This document shows, piece by piece, positions 47,401 through 49,543 of a stretch of 64,000 nt of DNA (position 1 is the stretch's first letter; every line of letters begins with the position of its first letter). A program made the position numbers and the translations under genes. This DNA is from Branchiostoma floridae (taxonomy: Eukaryota; Chordata; Leptocardii; Amphioxiformes; Branchiostomatidae), in the NCBI RefSeq assembly GCF_000003815.2, contig NC_049996.1:7449332-7513331 (forward strand). Direction: 5' to 3'. Under the pieces are notes generated by a model. That model worked only from the letters and a program-made list of their open reading frames with translations, was not told the origin of the DNA and ran no database searches.

Positions 47401-49543
47401 AATTTGGTGGCCAACGGACGATGTAAGATTGCACATAAACTTGATAATTCTTAATTCCACCAAGAGCATTATACATGTAATGCTAGTTCACCTTTATCCA
47501 CTGGGTATTTAGCGATATCAAGTCTGTTGACTTCATATATCCCTAAATTAAGTAAATACCGTTTCAATACAGCTTTTAAATGCAACGGATGAAGTTACCC
47601 TGCGGACAAAGGTGAACTAGTGATATATGTAAATTTGATAATCAGGTCCAAGTCTAGCTCCTGTACTTGATGCCTTGTCTGTGATTTTACTGTCATAACT
47701 ACATGTAGGTAAGTATAGCCATATTGTCAGATGATAAGGATCATTTACCAAAGACATGTGTTGATAATTTGTTCCACTTGAGATTTAAGTACAGAAATCT
47801 CTCACCAAAAACAATTAACCAATAATTGAACATCATATGCTCTTCAAAGGTTTAAAGAATATAAATGCTATTCCAATAGTTTTTGCTGCAGAAAAAAATT
47901 GAGGAAACCAGAAGAGTGGTAAAGCCCCAAATGTCTGAAATGCAAACATACTTGGTATGTGGTTAAACATGTCTGTTATGTCCATGTACTTAACATGCCT
48001 GTACTTTTTACAGGTGGATGCTCCCACTGTACAGCTTGTCGGATCACCTGATAGTAACTTGGGCAAGGCTACTGGAAAAAGGGTATGTGTTGCGTTTCTT
48101 GGGTCTTCTAGAGTTCTCCTTGTCCTTGGCTTTACTGTAGTTCATCAACTACAAATTCTTCACGGAGGTATGACTGAGATCTTTCATTCCTTTGTTTTAT
48201 CTGTGCAGTTACATCTCATCGCCCTGAACGAGCCAATGACAGGCAACATGTACGGGATCCGTGGAGCGGACTTCAAGTGTTTCCAGCAGGCTCGGCAGGC
48301 CGGACTGCGTGGGACGTTCCGCGCCTTCCTGTCCTCCAAGGTGCAGGACCTGAGCTCCGTGGTCAGCAGAGGGGACAGGGACGGCATCCCCATTGTCAAT
48401 CTCAAGGTCAGGTTCATTCAAGTTCACGTTCTTTCAATATAGAGCATTATTGGGATTGGGAACCAGGGAAAACCGGGAAAGCAATCAAAGGCGTCAAAAA
48501 CACATCTGATGCAGCCAAACAAATCCTCAAAAATGAAGAAATCTATTGCGTTACTAGCTACTTGACTACATCGTAGTAGAACATGTTTTGAAAAAAGGCT
48601 GGTAAATAAATAGCTAGTCAATGCTATTATGTCTAAAATGCAGTTCATTTTACAGTTTGCATTTTACAGTTTGCTTGTGAAATTATCAAAGGGTGGAATT
48701 CCTTGCCACCAAGTAATGTACGAACATTTCACTTAGGTGACACTTCACCTAGATGTTCAAAGGTTTAATTAGGTGTGACAGGTCGTTCAGTCGTGTGCCT
48801 GCAAAGCTGGTGTGTTTTATGTTTACAGAATGGCGGTTATACCAGCTACTAACAGACCACATGAAGATACAGAAGCTAGCATGTACATTTTGTGTAAACA
48901 TGTACACAGAGGGGCGTTATAGATGCCATACAGAAAAACATGTTTGTTTTTTTACACACAGGACGAGATTCTGTTCCCATCTTGGAACTCCATATTTGAA
49001 GGTGAAAGAGAGACCAACGAGTACAAGGGTGGAGCCTTCGATATTAACACAGCCATCTACACCTTCAACGGGACACAGCCTCTTCTAAACCCAACATGGT
49101 GAGATTGTCTATTGTTTGGGATTAGAGATGGCCTCTAAACTAGAACAATTTTCTTCCACAATATATATTGTACATCATATTCCAATCATAAAATCAAGGG
49201 TCGTCCACCGAATTTTGGCCACTGGACCATCAACTCTTATGCTGTATTTCCTTCATTGTGACAGAGAGTTGTTTGTAGATTGTCAACAAATTGTGCTGAC
49301 TTGTTTTCCAGGCCACACAAGCGAATCTGGCACGGCACAAACATGGATGGCCAGCGTCTTGGAGACCACTTCTGTAACGCCTGGCGGGAAAACGACGTCA
49401 GCTTCGTGGGCATGGCGTCCTCCCTCCAAACCGGCATGCTACTAGGACAAGAACAGTACAGCTGTTCAAGTTCCTACATCGTACTGTGCATAGAAAATAC
49501 CCACAAAAGGCACCACAGAGTTTACAACTATAGGAGGAAGTAG
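4631..49543 (+). CDS. COL15A1/COL18A1: Multiplexin collagen (type XV/XVIII-like) with C-terminal endostatin, 45 exons, complete
   Basis: Secreted basement-membrane collagen. The spliced frame is 4338 bases, 1445 residues, close to human COL15A1 (about 1390) and short COL18A1 forms. Residues 1-24 look like a signal peptide. Residues about 60-280 are a TSPN/LamG-like domain with a likely Cys222-Cys278 pair. Residues 286-360 are an acidic linker with an SGSGDG motif, a possible glycosaminoglycan site. Residues about 365-1134 hold roughly ten Gly-X-Y blocks with interruptions. Residues 1135-1176 match the multiplexin trimerisation segment ([14 protein letters not shown]). A hinge follows to 1257, then endostatin from 1258 to 1445 with Cys1281, 1390, 1420 and 1428. 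Sequons are N175, NIT in exon 12 and NGT in exon 44. There is no frizzled or DUF959 region, so this is the short form. All exon phases agree. Naming it as single pro-orthologue of COL15A1 and COL18A1 is inference. Confidence 0.95.
9458..9798. mobile_element. Inverted-repeat element with GTAGCCTGGATTCCAGACCC ends
   Basis: A 23-base terminal inverted repeat (9458-9480 and 9776-9798) encloses about 295 bases that also carry further CCAGGCTA fragments. No coding capacity. The family is unknown to me. Confidence 0.65.
11304..11496. mobile_element. MITE with GTTCACCTTTATCC ends
   Basis: Ends GTTCACCTTTATCCATCGGG and, inverted, GGTTACCCAACGGATAAAGG then TGAAC. The same family as 47483-47620. These ends resemble MITEs I associate with amphioxus, but the family name is not confirmed. 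Confidence 0.7.
13408..13587. mobile_element. MITE with TACTGTAAATTCAT ends
   Basis: About 180 bases bounded by TACTGTAAATTCATTTA and TATATGATTTACAGTA. The interior carries GGTAGGAGGGAAAAGG, GCAGTGTTTGCAGTTTAAAC and GTCATGAATTTTG, shared with copies at 15448, 20296, 39497 and 60253. Confidence 0.7.
14399..14476 (+). CDS. COL15A1/COL18A1: Multiplexin exon 2: last strand of the TSPN domain
   Basis: 26 codons, residues 260-285, phase 0 both sides (gacag| and GAG|gtaaga). It encodes [12 protein letters not shown] then the second TSPN cysteine (QQCSGD). This continues exon 1 exactly as in vertebrate COL15/18, where a Gln/Gly-(V/S)-IxEL strand follows the VGQAG turn. Confidence 0.92.
14487..14875 (+). 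repeat. Diverged tandem duplication of about 190 bp, directly downstream of exon 2
   Basis: 14487-14668 and 14667-14875 share AAGATAAATT-ATCAACAGAAA, AGAAGGAAAG, GAATAGTCCC, ACTGTCTTTT, GTGATGG-AAGACTCT and TCTTCTTCATCCCAAAAT in the same order. The duplicated unit starts about 10 bases inside the intron. Confidence 0.8.
15448..15613. mobile_element. MITE with TACTGTAAATTCAT ends (second copy)
   Basis: Ends TACTGTAAATTCATTTATT and GGATTTACAGTA. The interior shares AAACAATTCTGTA with other copies. Confidence 0.6.
18084..18395. repeat. Perfect 33-bp inverted repeat with 246-base loop
   Basis: 18084-18116 (ATAGTTCTGATGACTGGCTG and onward to CAGGTTT) is the exact reverse complement of 18363-18395. 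The loop has no coding frame. It is either a young foldback/MITE or a hairpin-forming element. Confidence 0.8.
19078..19196 (+). repeat. G-rich minisatellite (GGGGGAGGGCCAAGCAAAA), 3-4 units
   Basis: Repeated GGGGGAGGGCC(A/T)AGCAAAA units with A-rich spacers of varying length. The runs of five to eight G on the + strand could form G-quadruplexes. Confidence 0.8.
19197..19560 (+). repeat. Two diverged copies of a TCTGCCAGCAAAAT...GGCGTTTCAGAG segment
   Basis: 19200-19340 and 19406-19560 share CTGCCAGCAAAAT, CCCTTAAAAT/CCCTCAAAAT, AAGAAA-GGCGTTTCAGAG and a TGACC/CGAGG...GATAATGTGT-like end. Directly joined to the G-rich minisatellite, so both may belong to one larger element. Confidence 0.6.
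20296..20390. repeat. Partial MITE of the TACTGTAAATTCAT family
   Basis: Contains GCAGTAAATTCATTTATTTTC, a GGAAAGG-TTTTTGCTGTG core and ACAATTCTGTAGTGCAGTA. The right terminus is not recognisable. Confidence 0.5.
20788..20810 (+). repeat. C15-A8 homopolymer tract
   Basis: Fifteen C followed directly by eight A. Length is likely variable and may be affected by assembly. Confidence 0.95.
23340..23420 (-). repeat. Repeat ending in TACAGTAGAAGCCAGTTAATTG (inverted)
   Basis: The - strand reads ACAGTAGAAGCCAGTTAATT, GCACACTTCTGTTAACTGC and CAAATCCCAAA. The same motifs and order occur on the + strand at 31402-31530. A pogo/Tigger-type MITE is possible. Confidence 0.5.
23485..23640 (-). repeat. tRNA-derived SINE-like repeat
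   Basis: On the - strand: CTTGTGGTTAGGGCTGTTGA, then GGTTCTGAGTTCTATCC (box-B-like), then CCCAATGTTGTGCATTTGG and a CCGGTGAAAATAAGTA tail. The best preserved member of the family in this window. Confidence 0.6.
24149..24545. mobile_element. MITE with TACACCTTTCTCACGCGGCG ends
   Basis: About 37-base inverted repeats (CTTTCTCACGCGGCGGCCAT, then GATAGATCGAA) at both ends, flanked by TA. About 320 bases of interior without a coding frame. Confidence 0.8.
25405..25512 (+). repeat. 24-bp tandem repeat (GTTGTTATGTCTAACTGAGA-CTTT) next to exon 3
   Basis: About four and a half copies with few mismatches, ending 8 bases before the exon 3 boundary. The final TTTGTTGTTGTTGTGTCCAG forms the polypyrimidine tract, so the repeat supplies the splice acceptor. 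Confidence 0.9.
25520..25630 (+). CDS. COL15A1/COL18A1: Multiplexin exon 3: acidic Ser-Gly linker
   Basis: 37 codons, residues 286-322, phase 0. It begins [14 protein letters not shown], a Ser-Gly repeat with acidic neighbours that fits a glycosaminoglycan attachment site; types XV and XVIII are both proteoglycans. Use of the site is inferred. The acceptor follows a run of 24-bp repeats; the donor is CCC|gtaagt. Confidence 0.85.
26591..26828 (+). CDS. COL15A1/COL18A1: Multiplexin exon 4: linker end and first collagenous block
   Basis: 79 codons plus 1 base, residues 323-402, ending in phase 1 (ATAG|gtgagg). The first third is non-collagenous and acidic. From about residue 365 it reads [19 protein letters not shown] and further Gly-X-Y triplets, with one interruption (DTTLVEGP). 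Confidence 0.9.
27030..27118 (+). CDS. COL15A1/COL18A1: Multiplexin exon 5: collagenous
   Basis: 2 bases plus 29 codons, residues 402-431. It enters in phase 1 after atgcag and leaves in phase 0 (CAG|gtgaga). Continuous Gly-[18 protein letters not shown], then GPPGERGLQ. The phase matches the unusual phase-1 donor of exon 4. Confidence 0.92.
27594..27695 (+). CDS. COL15A1/COL18A1: Multiplexin exon 6: collagenous, ends in an interruption
   Basis: 34 codons, residues 432-465, phase 0 (tgtcag| and ACT|gtaagt). [13 protein letters not shown], a one-residue break, then [10 protein letters not shown] and a non-collagenous VVTVGDT. Confidence 0.92.
28288..28320 (+). CDS. COL15A1/COL18A1: Multiplexin exon 7: short interruption exon
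   Basis: 11 codons, residues 466-476 ([11 protein letters not shown]), phase 0 between gcacag| and AAG|gtgagc. It completes the interruption begun in exon 6 and restarts the Gly-X-Y repeat. The acceptor has a long C-rich tract (about 28210-28275). Confidence 0.8.
29001..29027 (+). CDS. COL15A1/COL18A1: Multiplexin exon 8: 27-bp collagen exon
   Basis: 9 codons, residues 477-485 (GEAGAPGLP), phase 0 between tttacag| and CCG|gtaatt. Half of the ancestral 54-bp collagen unit. Confidence 0.85.
29368..29403 (+). CDS. COL15A1/COL18A1: Multiplexin exon 9: collagenous
   Basis: 12 codons, residues 486-497 ([12 protein letters not shown]), phase 0 between catgtag| and AAG|gtatgc. Confidence 0.88.
30026..30133 (+). 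CDS. COL15A1/COL18A1: Multiplexin exon 10: collagenous, ends in an interruption
   Basis: 36 codons, residues 498-533, phase 0. GEPGESIAG, then [17 protein letters not shown] and a non-collagenous tail SNGFVPET. The donor is ACA|gtgtgt, weaker than its neighbours. Confidence 0.9.
30847..30891 (+). CDS. COL15A1/COL18A1: Multiplexin exon 11: non-collagenous EGSGYEF exon
   Basis: 15 codons, residues 534-548 ([15 protein letters not shown]), phase 0 between catcag| and CAG|gtaaga. It bridges two collagenous blocks. The EGSG string in an acidic setting is a second candidate glycosaminoglycan site. It is supported by phase and splice sites rather than by Gly-X-Y. Confidence 0.78.
31210..31392 (+). 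CDS. COL15A1/COL18A1: Multiplexin exon 12: long collagenous exon
   Basis: 61 codons, residues 549-609, phase 0. Proline-rich Gly-X-Y, then a small interruption [13 protein letters not shown] with an N-glycosylation sequon (NIT), then [18 protein letters not shown]. The donor is CCT|gtaagt. Confidence 0.93.
31402..31530 (+). repeat. GAGAAGCCAGTTAATCGCAC repeat
   Basis: Begins nine bases after exon 12. GAAGCCAGTTAATCGCACAA, GGATAACCGCACACTTCTGT and GAATCCCAAAAATCGC parallel the copy at 23340-23420 in opposite orientation. Confidence 0.5.
31703..31738 (+). CDS. COL15A1/COL18A1: Multiplexin exon 13: collagenous
   Basis: 12 codons, residues 610-621 ([12 protein letters not shown]), phase 0 between ttccag| and AAG|gtcagt. 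Confidence 0.9.
32313..32357 (+). CDS. COL15A1/COL18A1: Multiplexin exon 14: collagenous
   Basis: 15 codons, residues 622-636 ([15 protein letters not shown]), phase 0, 45-bp collagen exon, donor AAG|gtaaga. Confidence 0.92.
32607..32690 (+). CDS. COL15A1/COL18A1: Multiplexin exon 15: collagenous, ends in a glycine run
   Basis: 28 codons, residues 637-664, phase 0. [20 protein letters not shown], then a flexible SGGGGGIF that starts an interruption. The donor is TTT|gtaagt. Confidence 0.92.
32997..33014 (+). CDS. COL15A1/COL18A1: Multiplexin exon 16: 18-bp microexon
   Basis: 6 codons, residues 665-670 (GFGGSS), phase 0 between ggtttcag| and TCG|gtaagt. Both splice sites are good. It extends the glycine-rich interruption of exon 15 and may be alternatively used, because skipping it keeps the frame. 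Confidence 0.7.
33111..33275. mobile_element. MITE of the AATAAGCCTGTTCATG family, copy 1
   Basis: Near-palindromic: AATAAGCCTGTTCATGGTTC, then CAACTGCACATGCACAG and TGTATTGTGGGTAA, repeated inverted at the other end (TTACCCACAATACAT ... ATTATT). The best preserved of five copies here. Confidence 0.75.
33920..33973 (+). CDS. COL15A1/COL18A1: Multiplexin exon 17: 54-bp collagen exon
   Basis: 18 codons, residues 671-688 ([18 protein letters not shown]), phase 0 between cttacag| and AAG|gtgatg. Classic 54-bp unit size. Confidence 0.9.
34549..34593 (+). CDS. COL15A1/COL18A1: Multiplexin exon 18: collagenous
   Basis: 15 codons, residues 689-703 ([15 protein letters not shown]), phase 0 between ccgtag| and CCT|gtaagt. 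Confidence 0.9.
35323..35394 (+). CDS. COL15A1/COL18A1: Multiplexin exon 19: collagenous
   Basis: 24 codons, residues 704-727, phase 0. [16 protein letters not shown] then GEAGIVGPQ; donor CAG|gtgtgt. Confidence 0.92.
35580..35615 (+). CDS. COL15A1/COL18A1: Multiplexin exon 20: collagenous
   Basis: 12 codons, residues 728-739 ([12 protein letters not shown]), phase 0 between tttatag| and GCT|gtaagt. Confidence 0.92.
36122..36226 (+). CDS. COL15A1/COL18A1: Multiplexin exon 21: collagenous, ends in an acidic interruption
   Basis: 35 codons, residues 740-774, phase 0. [20 protein letters not shown] then [15 protein letters not shown]. The donor is ATG|gtacag. Confidence 0.92.
36672..36707 (+). 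CDS. COL15A1/COL18A1: Multiplexin exon 22: non-collagenous interruption exon
   Basis: 12 codons, residues 775-786 ([12 protein letters not shown]), phase 0 between catgcag| and GAG|gtgaga. It continues the interruption begun in exon 21. The call rests on phase, splice sites and position. Confidence 0.78.
36890..36975. repeat. Fragment of the CAGTCAAACC MITE family
   Basis: TACAGTCAAACCCACCCAAG, then GTGGACAGGTGGTCACTATA. It resembles one end of the element at 2374-2891; a related GACAGGTGGCCACTATAGAC string occurs at about 7981-8001. Confidence 0.5.
37080..37151 (+). CDS. COL15A1/COL18A1: Multiplexin exon 23: collagenous
   Basis: 24 codons, residues 787-810, phase 0. [20 protein letters not shown] then RGPP; donor CCG|gtaatg. 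Confidence 0.9.
37417..37452 (+). CDS. COL15A1/COL18A1: Multiplexin exon 24: collagenous
   Basis: 12 codons, residues 811-822 ([12 protein letters not shown]), phase 0 between tttcag| and CCT|gtaaga. Confidence 0.92.
37566..37628 (+). CDS. COL15A1/COL18A1: Multiplexin exon 25: collagenous with RGDS
   Basis: 21 codons, residues 823-843, phase 0. [19 protein letters not shown] then RK. It contains an RGDS tetrapeptide at residues 834-837 in uninterrupted Gly-X-Y, a potential integrin-binding motif if exposed. Donor AAG|gtatgt. Confidence 0.93.
37698..37830 (-). repeat. tRNA-derived SINE-like repeat close to exon 26
   Basis: On the - strand: GGTCTGTGGCAAGGGTTGTT, GACCTAGAAT, box-B-like GGGTTCAAATCCC, then TGTTGTGTCTTTG and a CAGGTGAAAATGAGTACCT tail. 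It ends about 40 bases before the exon 26 acceptor. Confidence 0.6.
37869..38000 (+). CDS. COL15A1/COL18A1: Multiplexin exon 26: collagenous with a central interruption
   Basis: 44 codons, residues 844-887, phase 0. GDRGEPG, then the interruption [13 protein letters not shown], then [25 protein letters not shown]-like repeat ends only about 40 bases upstream of the acceptor. Confidence 0.93.
38231..38302 (+). CDS. COL15A1/COL18A1: Multiplexin exon 27: collagenous
   Basis: 24 codons, residues 888-911, phase 0. [19 protein letters not shown] then FPGRM; acceptor cttttag|, donor ATG|gtaagt. Confidence 0.92.
38473..38517 (+). CDS. COL15A1/COL18A1: Multiplexin exon 28: collagenous
   Basis: 15 codons, residues 912-926 ([15 protein letters not shown]), phase 0, donor ACT|gtgagt. 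Confidence 0.93.
38713..38745 (+). CDS. COL15A1/COL18A1: Multiplexin exon 29: short collagenous exon
   Basis: 11 codons, residues 927-937 ([11 protein letters not shown]), phase 0 between tttacag| and CCA|gtaagt. The first triplet is short by one residue (GT before GLP), a one-residue imperfection. Confidence 0.9.
38931..38984 (+). CDS. COL15A1/COL18A1: Multiplexin exon 30: collagenous start then interruption
   Basis: 18 codons, residues 938-955 ([18 protein letters not shown]), phase 0 between catcag| and GTG|gtaagc. Confidence 0.88.
39346..39442 (+). CDS. COL15A1/COL18A1: Multiplexin exon 31: collagenous, phase-1 donor
   Basis: 32 codons plus 1 base, residues 956-988. [19 protein letters not shown] then the interruption [13 protein letters not shown]. 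Acceptor atacag|CTC, donor GCAG|gtgtgt in phase 1, one of only two phase-1 junctions in the gene. Confidence 0.85.
39497..39640. repeat. Partial MITE of the TACTGTAAATTCAT family
   Basis: TACTGTAGATTTGTTTAGTA, then GTTTTAAGTTTGCAGCAGTT, GAAACAATTCAGTAGTAATA and GGTCATGAATTGTG, in the family order. Confidence 0.45.
39848..39873 (+). CDS. COL15A1/COL18A1: Multiplexin exon 32: short collagenous exon, phase 1 to 0
   Basis: 2 bases plus 8 codons, residues 988-996 (GLVGPAGPK). It enters in phase 1 after tttcag|, restoring phase 0. The donor AAG|gtttgg is weak. Confidence 0.8.
41090..41134 (+). CDS. COL15A1/COL18A1: Multiplexin exon 33: collagenous
   Basis: 15 codons, residues 997-1011 ([15 protein letters not shown]), phase 0 between catgcag| and CAG|gtaaat. 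About 190 bases of C-rich sequence (40895-41085) precede the acceptor. Confidence 0.9.
41218..41253 (+). CDS. COL15A1/COL18A1: Multiplexin exon 34: collagenous
   Basis: 12 codons, residues 1012-1023 ([12 protein letters not shown]), phase 0. It follows exon 33 after an intron of only 83 bases, the shortest in the gene. Confidence 0.92.
42129..42173 (+). CDS. COL15A1/COL18A1: Multiplexin exon 35: collagenous
   Basis: 15 codons, residues 1024-1038 ([15 protein letters not shown]), phase 0 between ttacag| and AGG|gtatgt. Strongly basic. Confidence 0.92.
42683..42772 (+). CDS. COL15A1/COL18A1: Multiplexin exon 36: collagenous with an interruption
   Basis: 30 codons, residues 1039-1068, phase 0. 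[10 protein letters not shown], interruption [11 protein letters not shown], then GPTGPPGPQ. Donor CAG|gtgacg. Confidence 0.92.
43171..43368 (+). CDS. COL15A1/COL18A1: Multiplexin exon 37: last collagenous blocks
   Basis: 66 codons, residues 1069-1134, phase 0. Long Gly-X-Y with small breaks (GRGPSG, GIGAPG) and the interruption ASIGSGIM before the final [14 protein letters not shown]. Donor GGG|gtgagg. This is the C-terminal end of the triple helix. Confidence 0.93.
43460..43602. mobile_element. MITE of the AATAAGCCTGTTCATG family, copy 2 (diverged)
   Basis: CACATGCGCAATGAG, CAAAGGTAAAGGACCC, GTCTCAGGGGCCTTCAACTT, GTGCATGTGCAGTTTAATCA, GGCTTATT. Confidence 0.55.
43935..44060 (+). CDS. COL15A1/COL18A1: Multiplexin exon 38: trimerisation segment
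   Basis: 42 codons, residues 1135-1176, phase 0 between tgacag| and CTG|gtaagg. [20 protein letters not shown] corresponds to the COL18 trimerisation domain (FVAEQEELYVRV in human), the short non-collagenous module that registers three chains. Confidence 0.93.
44281..44466. mobile_element. MITE of the AATAAGCCTGTTCATG family, copy 3 (diverged)
   Basis: GGGTAAAGGCCCC, GGACTGTTTACAAGTTATGG, CCTTTGACATATCACCCACA, ATGCATCCGGCTACACATGC, ATGAACTAGCTT. Confidence 0.5.
45663..45790 (+). repeat. tRNA-like SINE head
   Basis: CTGGGTGGTGTAGCAGTCTA resembles a tRNA box A region and CTGGGTTCAAACCTGGGTTT a box B, about 65 bases apart. This is the expected geometry of a pol III promoter. It does not fold into an obvious intact tRNA, so a SINE is more likely than a tRNA gene. 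Confidence 0.45.
46159..46197 (+). CDS. COL15A1/COL18A1: Multiplexin exon 39: start of the hinge
   Basis: 13 codons, residues 1177-1189 ([13 protein letters not shown]), phase 0 between tcacag| and GTA|gtgagt. It continues the trimerisation segment and enters the hinge. Confidence 0.85.
46811..47044. mobile_element. MITE of the AATAAGCCTGTTCATG family, copy 4
   Basis: TAATAAGCCTGTTTACAGTT, TGTGGACAATATGTCAAAGG and TGAAGGCCCCTTG at one end. GGGGCCTTCAACTTTGACAT, CCCACAATGCATC and GGCTTATT, inverted, at the other. Confidence 0.7.
47176..47247 (+). CDS. COL15A1/COL18A1: Multiplexin exon 40: hinge
   Basis: 24 codons, residues 1190-1213, phase 0 between ccctag| and GAA|gtaagg. [19 protein letters not shown] then FFGSE. 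Polar and Asn/Gly-rich, a plausible protease-sensitive linker. The acceptor follows a C-rich tract. Confidence 0.8.
47483..47620. mobile_element. MITE with CTAGTTCACCTTTATCC ends
   Basis: CTAGTTCACCTTTATCCACT at the left, GGACAAAGGTGAACTAG at the right, 138 bases in all. Same family as 11304-11496. Confidence 0.75.
47892..47954 (+). CDS. COL15A1/COL18A1: Multiplexin exon 41 (probable): hinge
   Basis: 21 codons, residues 1214-1234, phase 0 between gctgcag| and TTG|gtatgt. It reads [20 protein letters not shown]. There is no family motif to confirm it, but the acceptor, donor, length and phase all fit, and skipping it would also preserve frame. It may be a cassette exon. Confidence 0.58.
48014..48082 (+). 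CDS. COL15A1/COL18A1: Multiplexin exon 42: end of the hinge before endostatin
   Basis: 23 codons, residues 1235-1257, phase 0 between ttacag| and AGG|gtatgt. [20 protein letters not shown] then GKR. The basic GKR end directly precedes endostatin strand LHLIALN. The His-x-His found at the start of human endostatin (zinc ligands) is not present. Confidence 0.82.
48209..48406 (+). CDS. COL15A1/COL18A1: Multiplexin exon 43: N-terminal half of endostatin
   Basis: 66 codons, residues 1258-1323, phase 0. [40 protein letters not shown] and IPIVNLK align closely with human endostatin. Cys1281 is the first conserved cysteine. His1259 matches human His11. Residues 1311-1313 are RGD where human COL18A1 has RAD. 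Confidence 0.97.
48962..49098 (+). CDS. COL15A1/COL18A1: Multiplexin exon 44: central endostatin
   Basis: 45 codons plus 2 bases, residues 1324-1369, ending in phase 2 inside a Trp codon (TG|gtgaga). [14 protein letters not shown] matches human DELLFPSWEALF; Asp1324 corresponds to zinc ligand Asp76. An NGT sequon is present. Confidence 0.96.
49312..49543 (+). CDS. COL15A1/COL18A1: Multiplexin exon 45: C-terminal endostatin and stop
   Basis: 1 base, 76 codons and TAG, residues 1369-1445. [20 protein letters not shown], then Cys1390, Cys1420 and Cys1428 (YIVLCIEN), giving the full endostatin disulfide set. It ends with a basic tail [14 protein letters not shown]. Confidence 0.97.

Larger units (their letters stand above)
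25631..49311 (+). other. COL15A1/COL18A1: Introns 3 to 44 of the multiplexin gene
   Basis: Introns between the listed exons, mostly 0.2-1.2 kb, two of about 1-2 kb (39874-41089, 44061-46158). Besides the repeats listed separately, the stretches over 300 bases show only AT-rich intronic sequence. C-rich tracts precede exons 7, 33 and 40. No other Gly-X-Y exon was seen. Confidence 0.7.
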
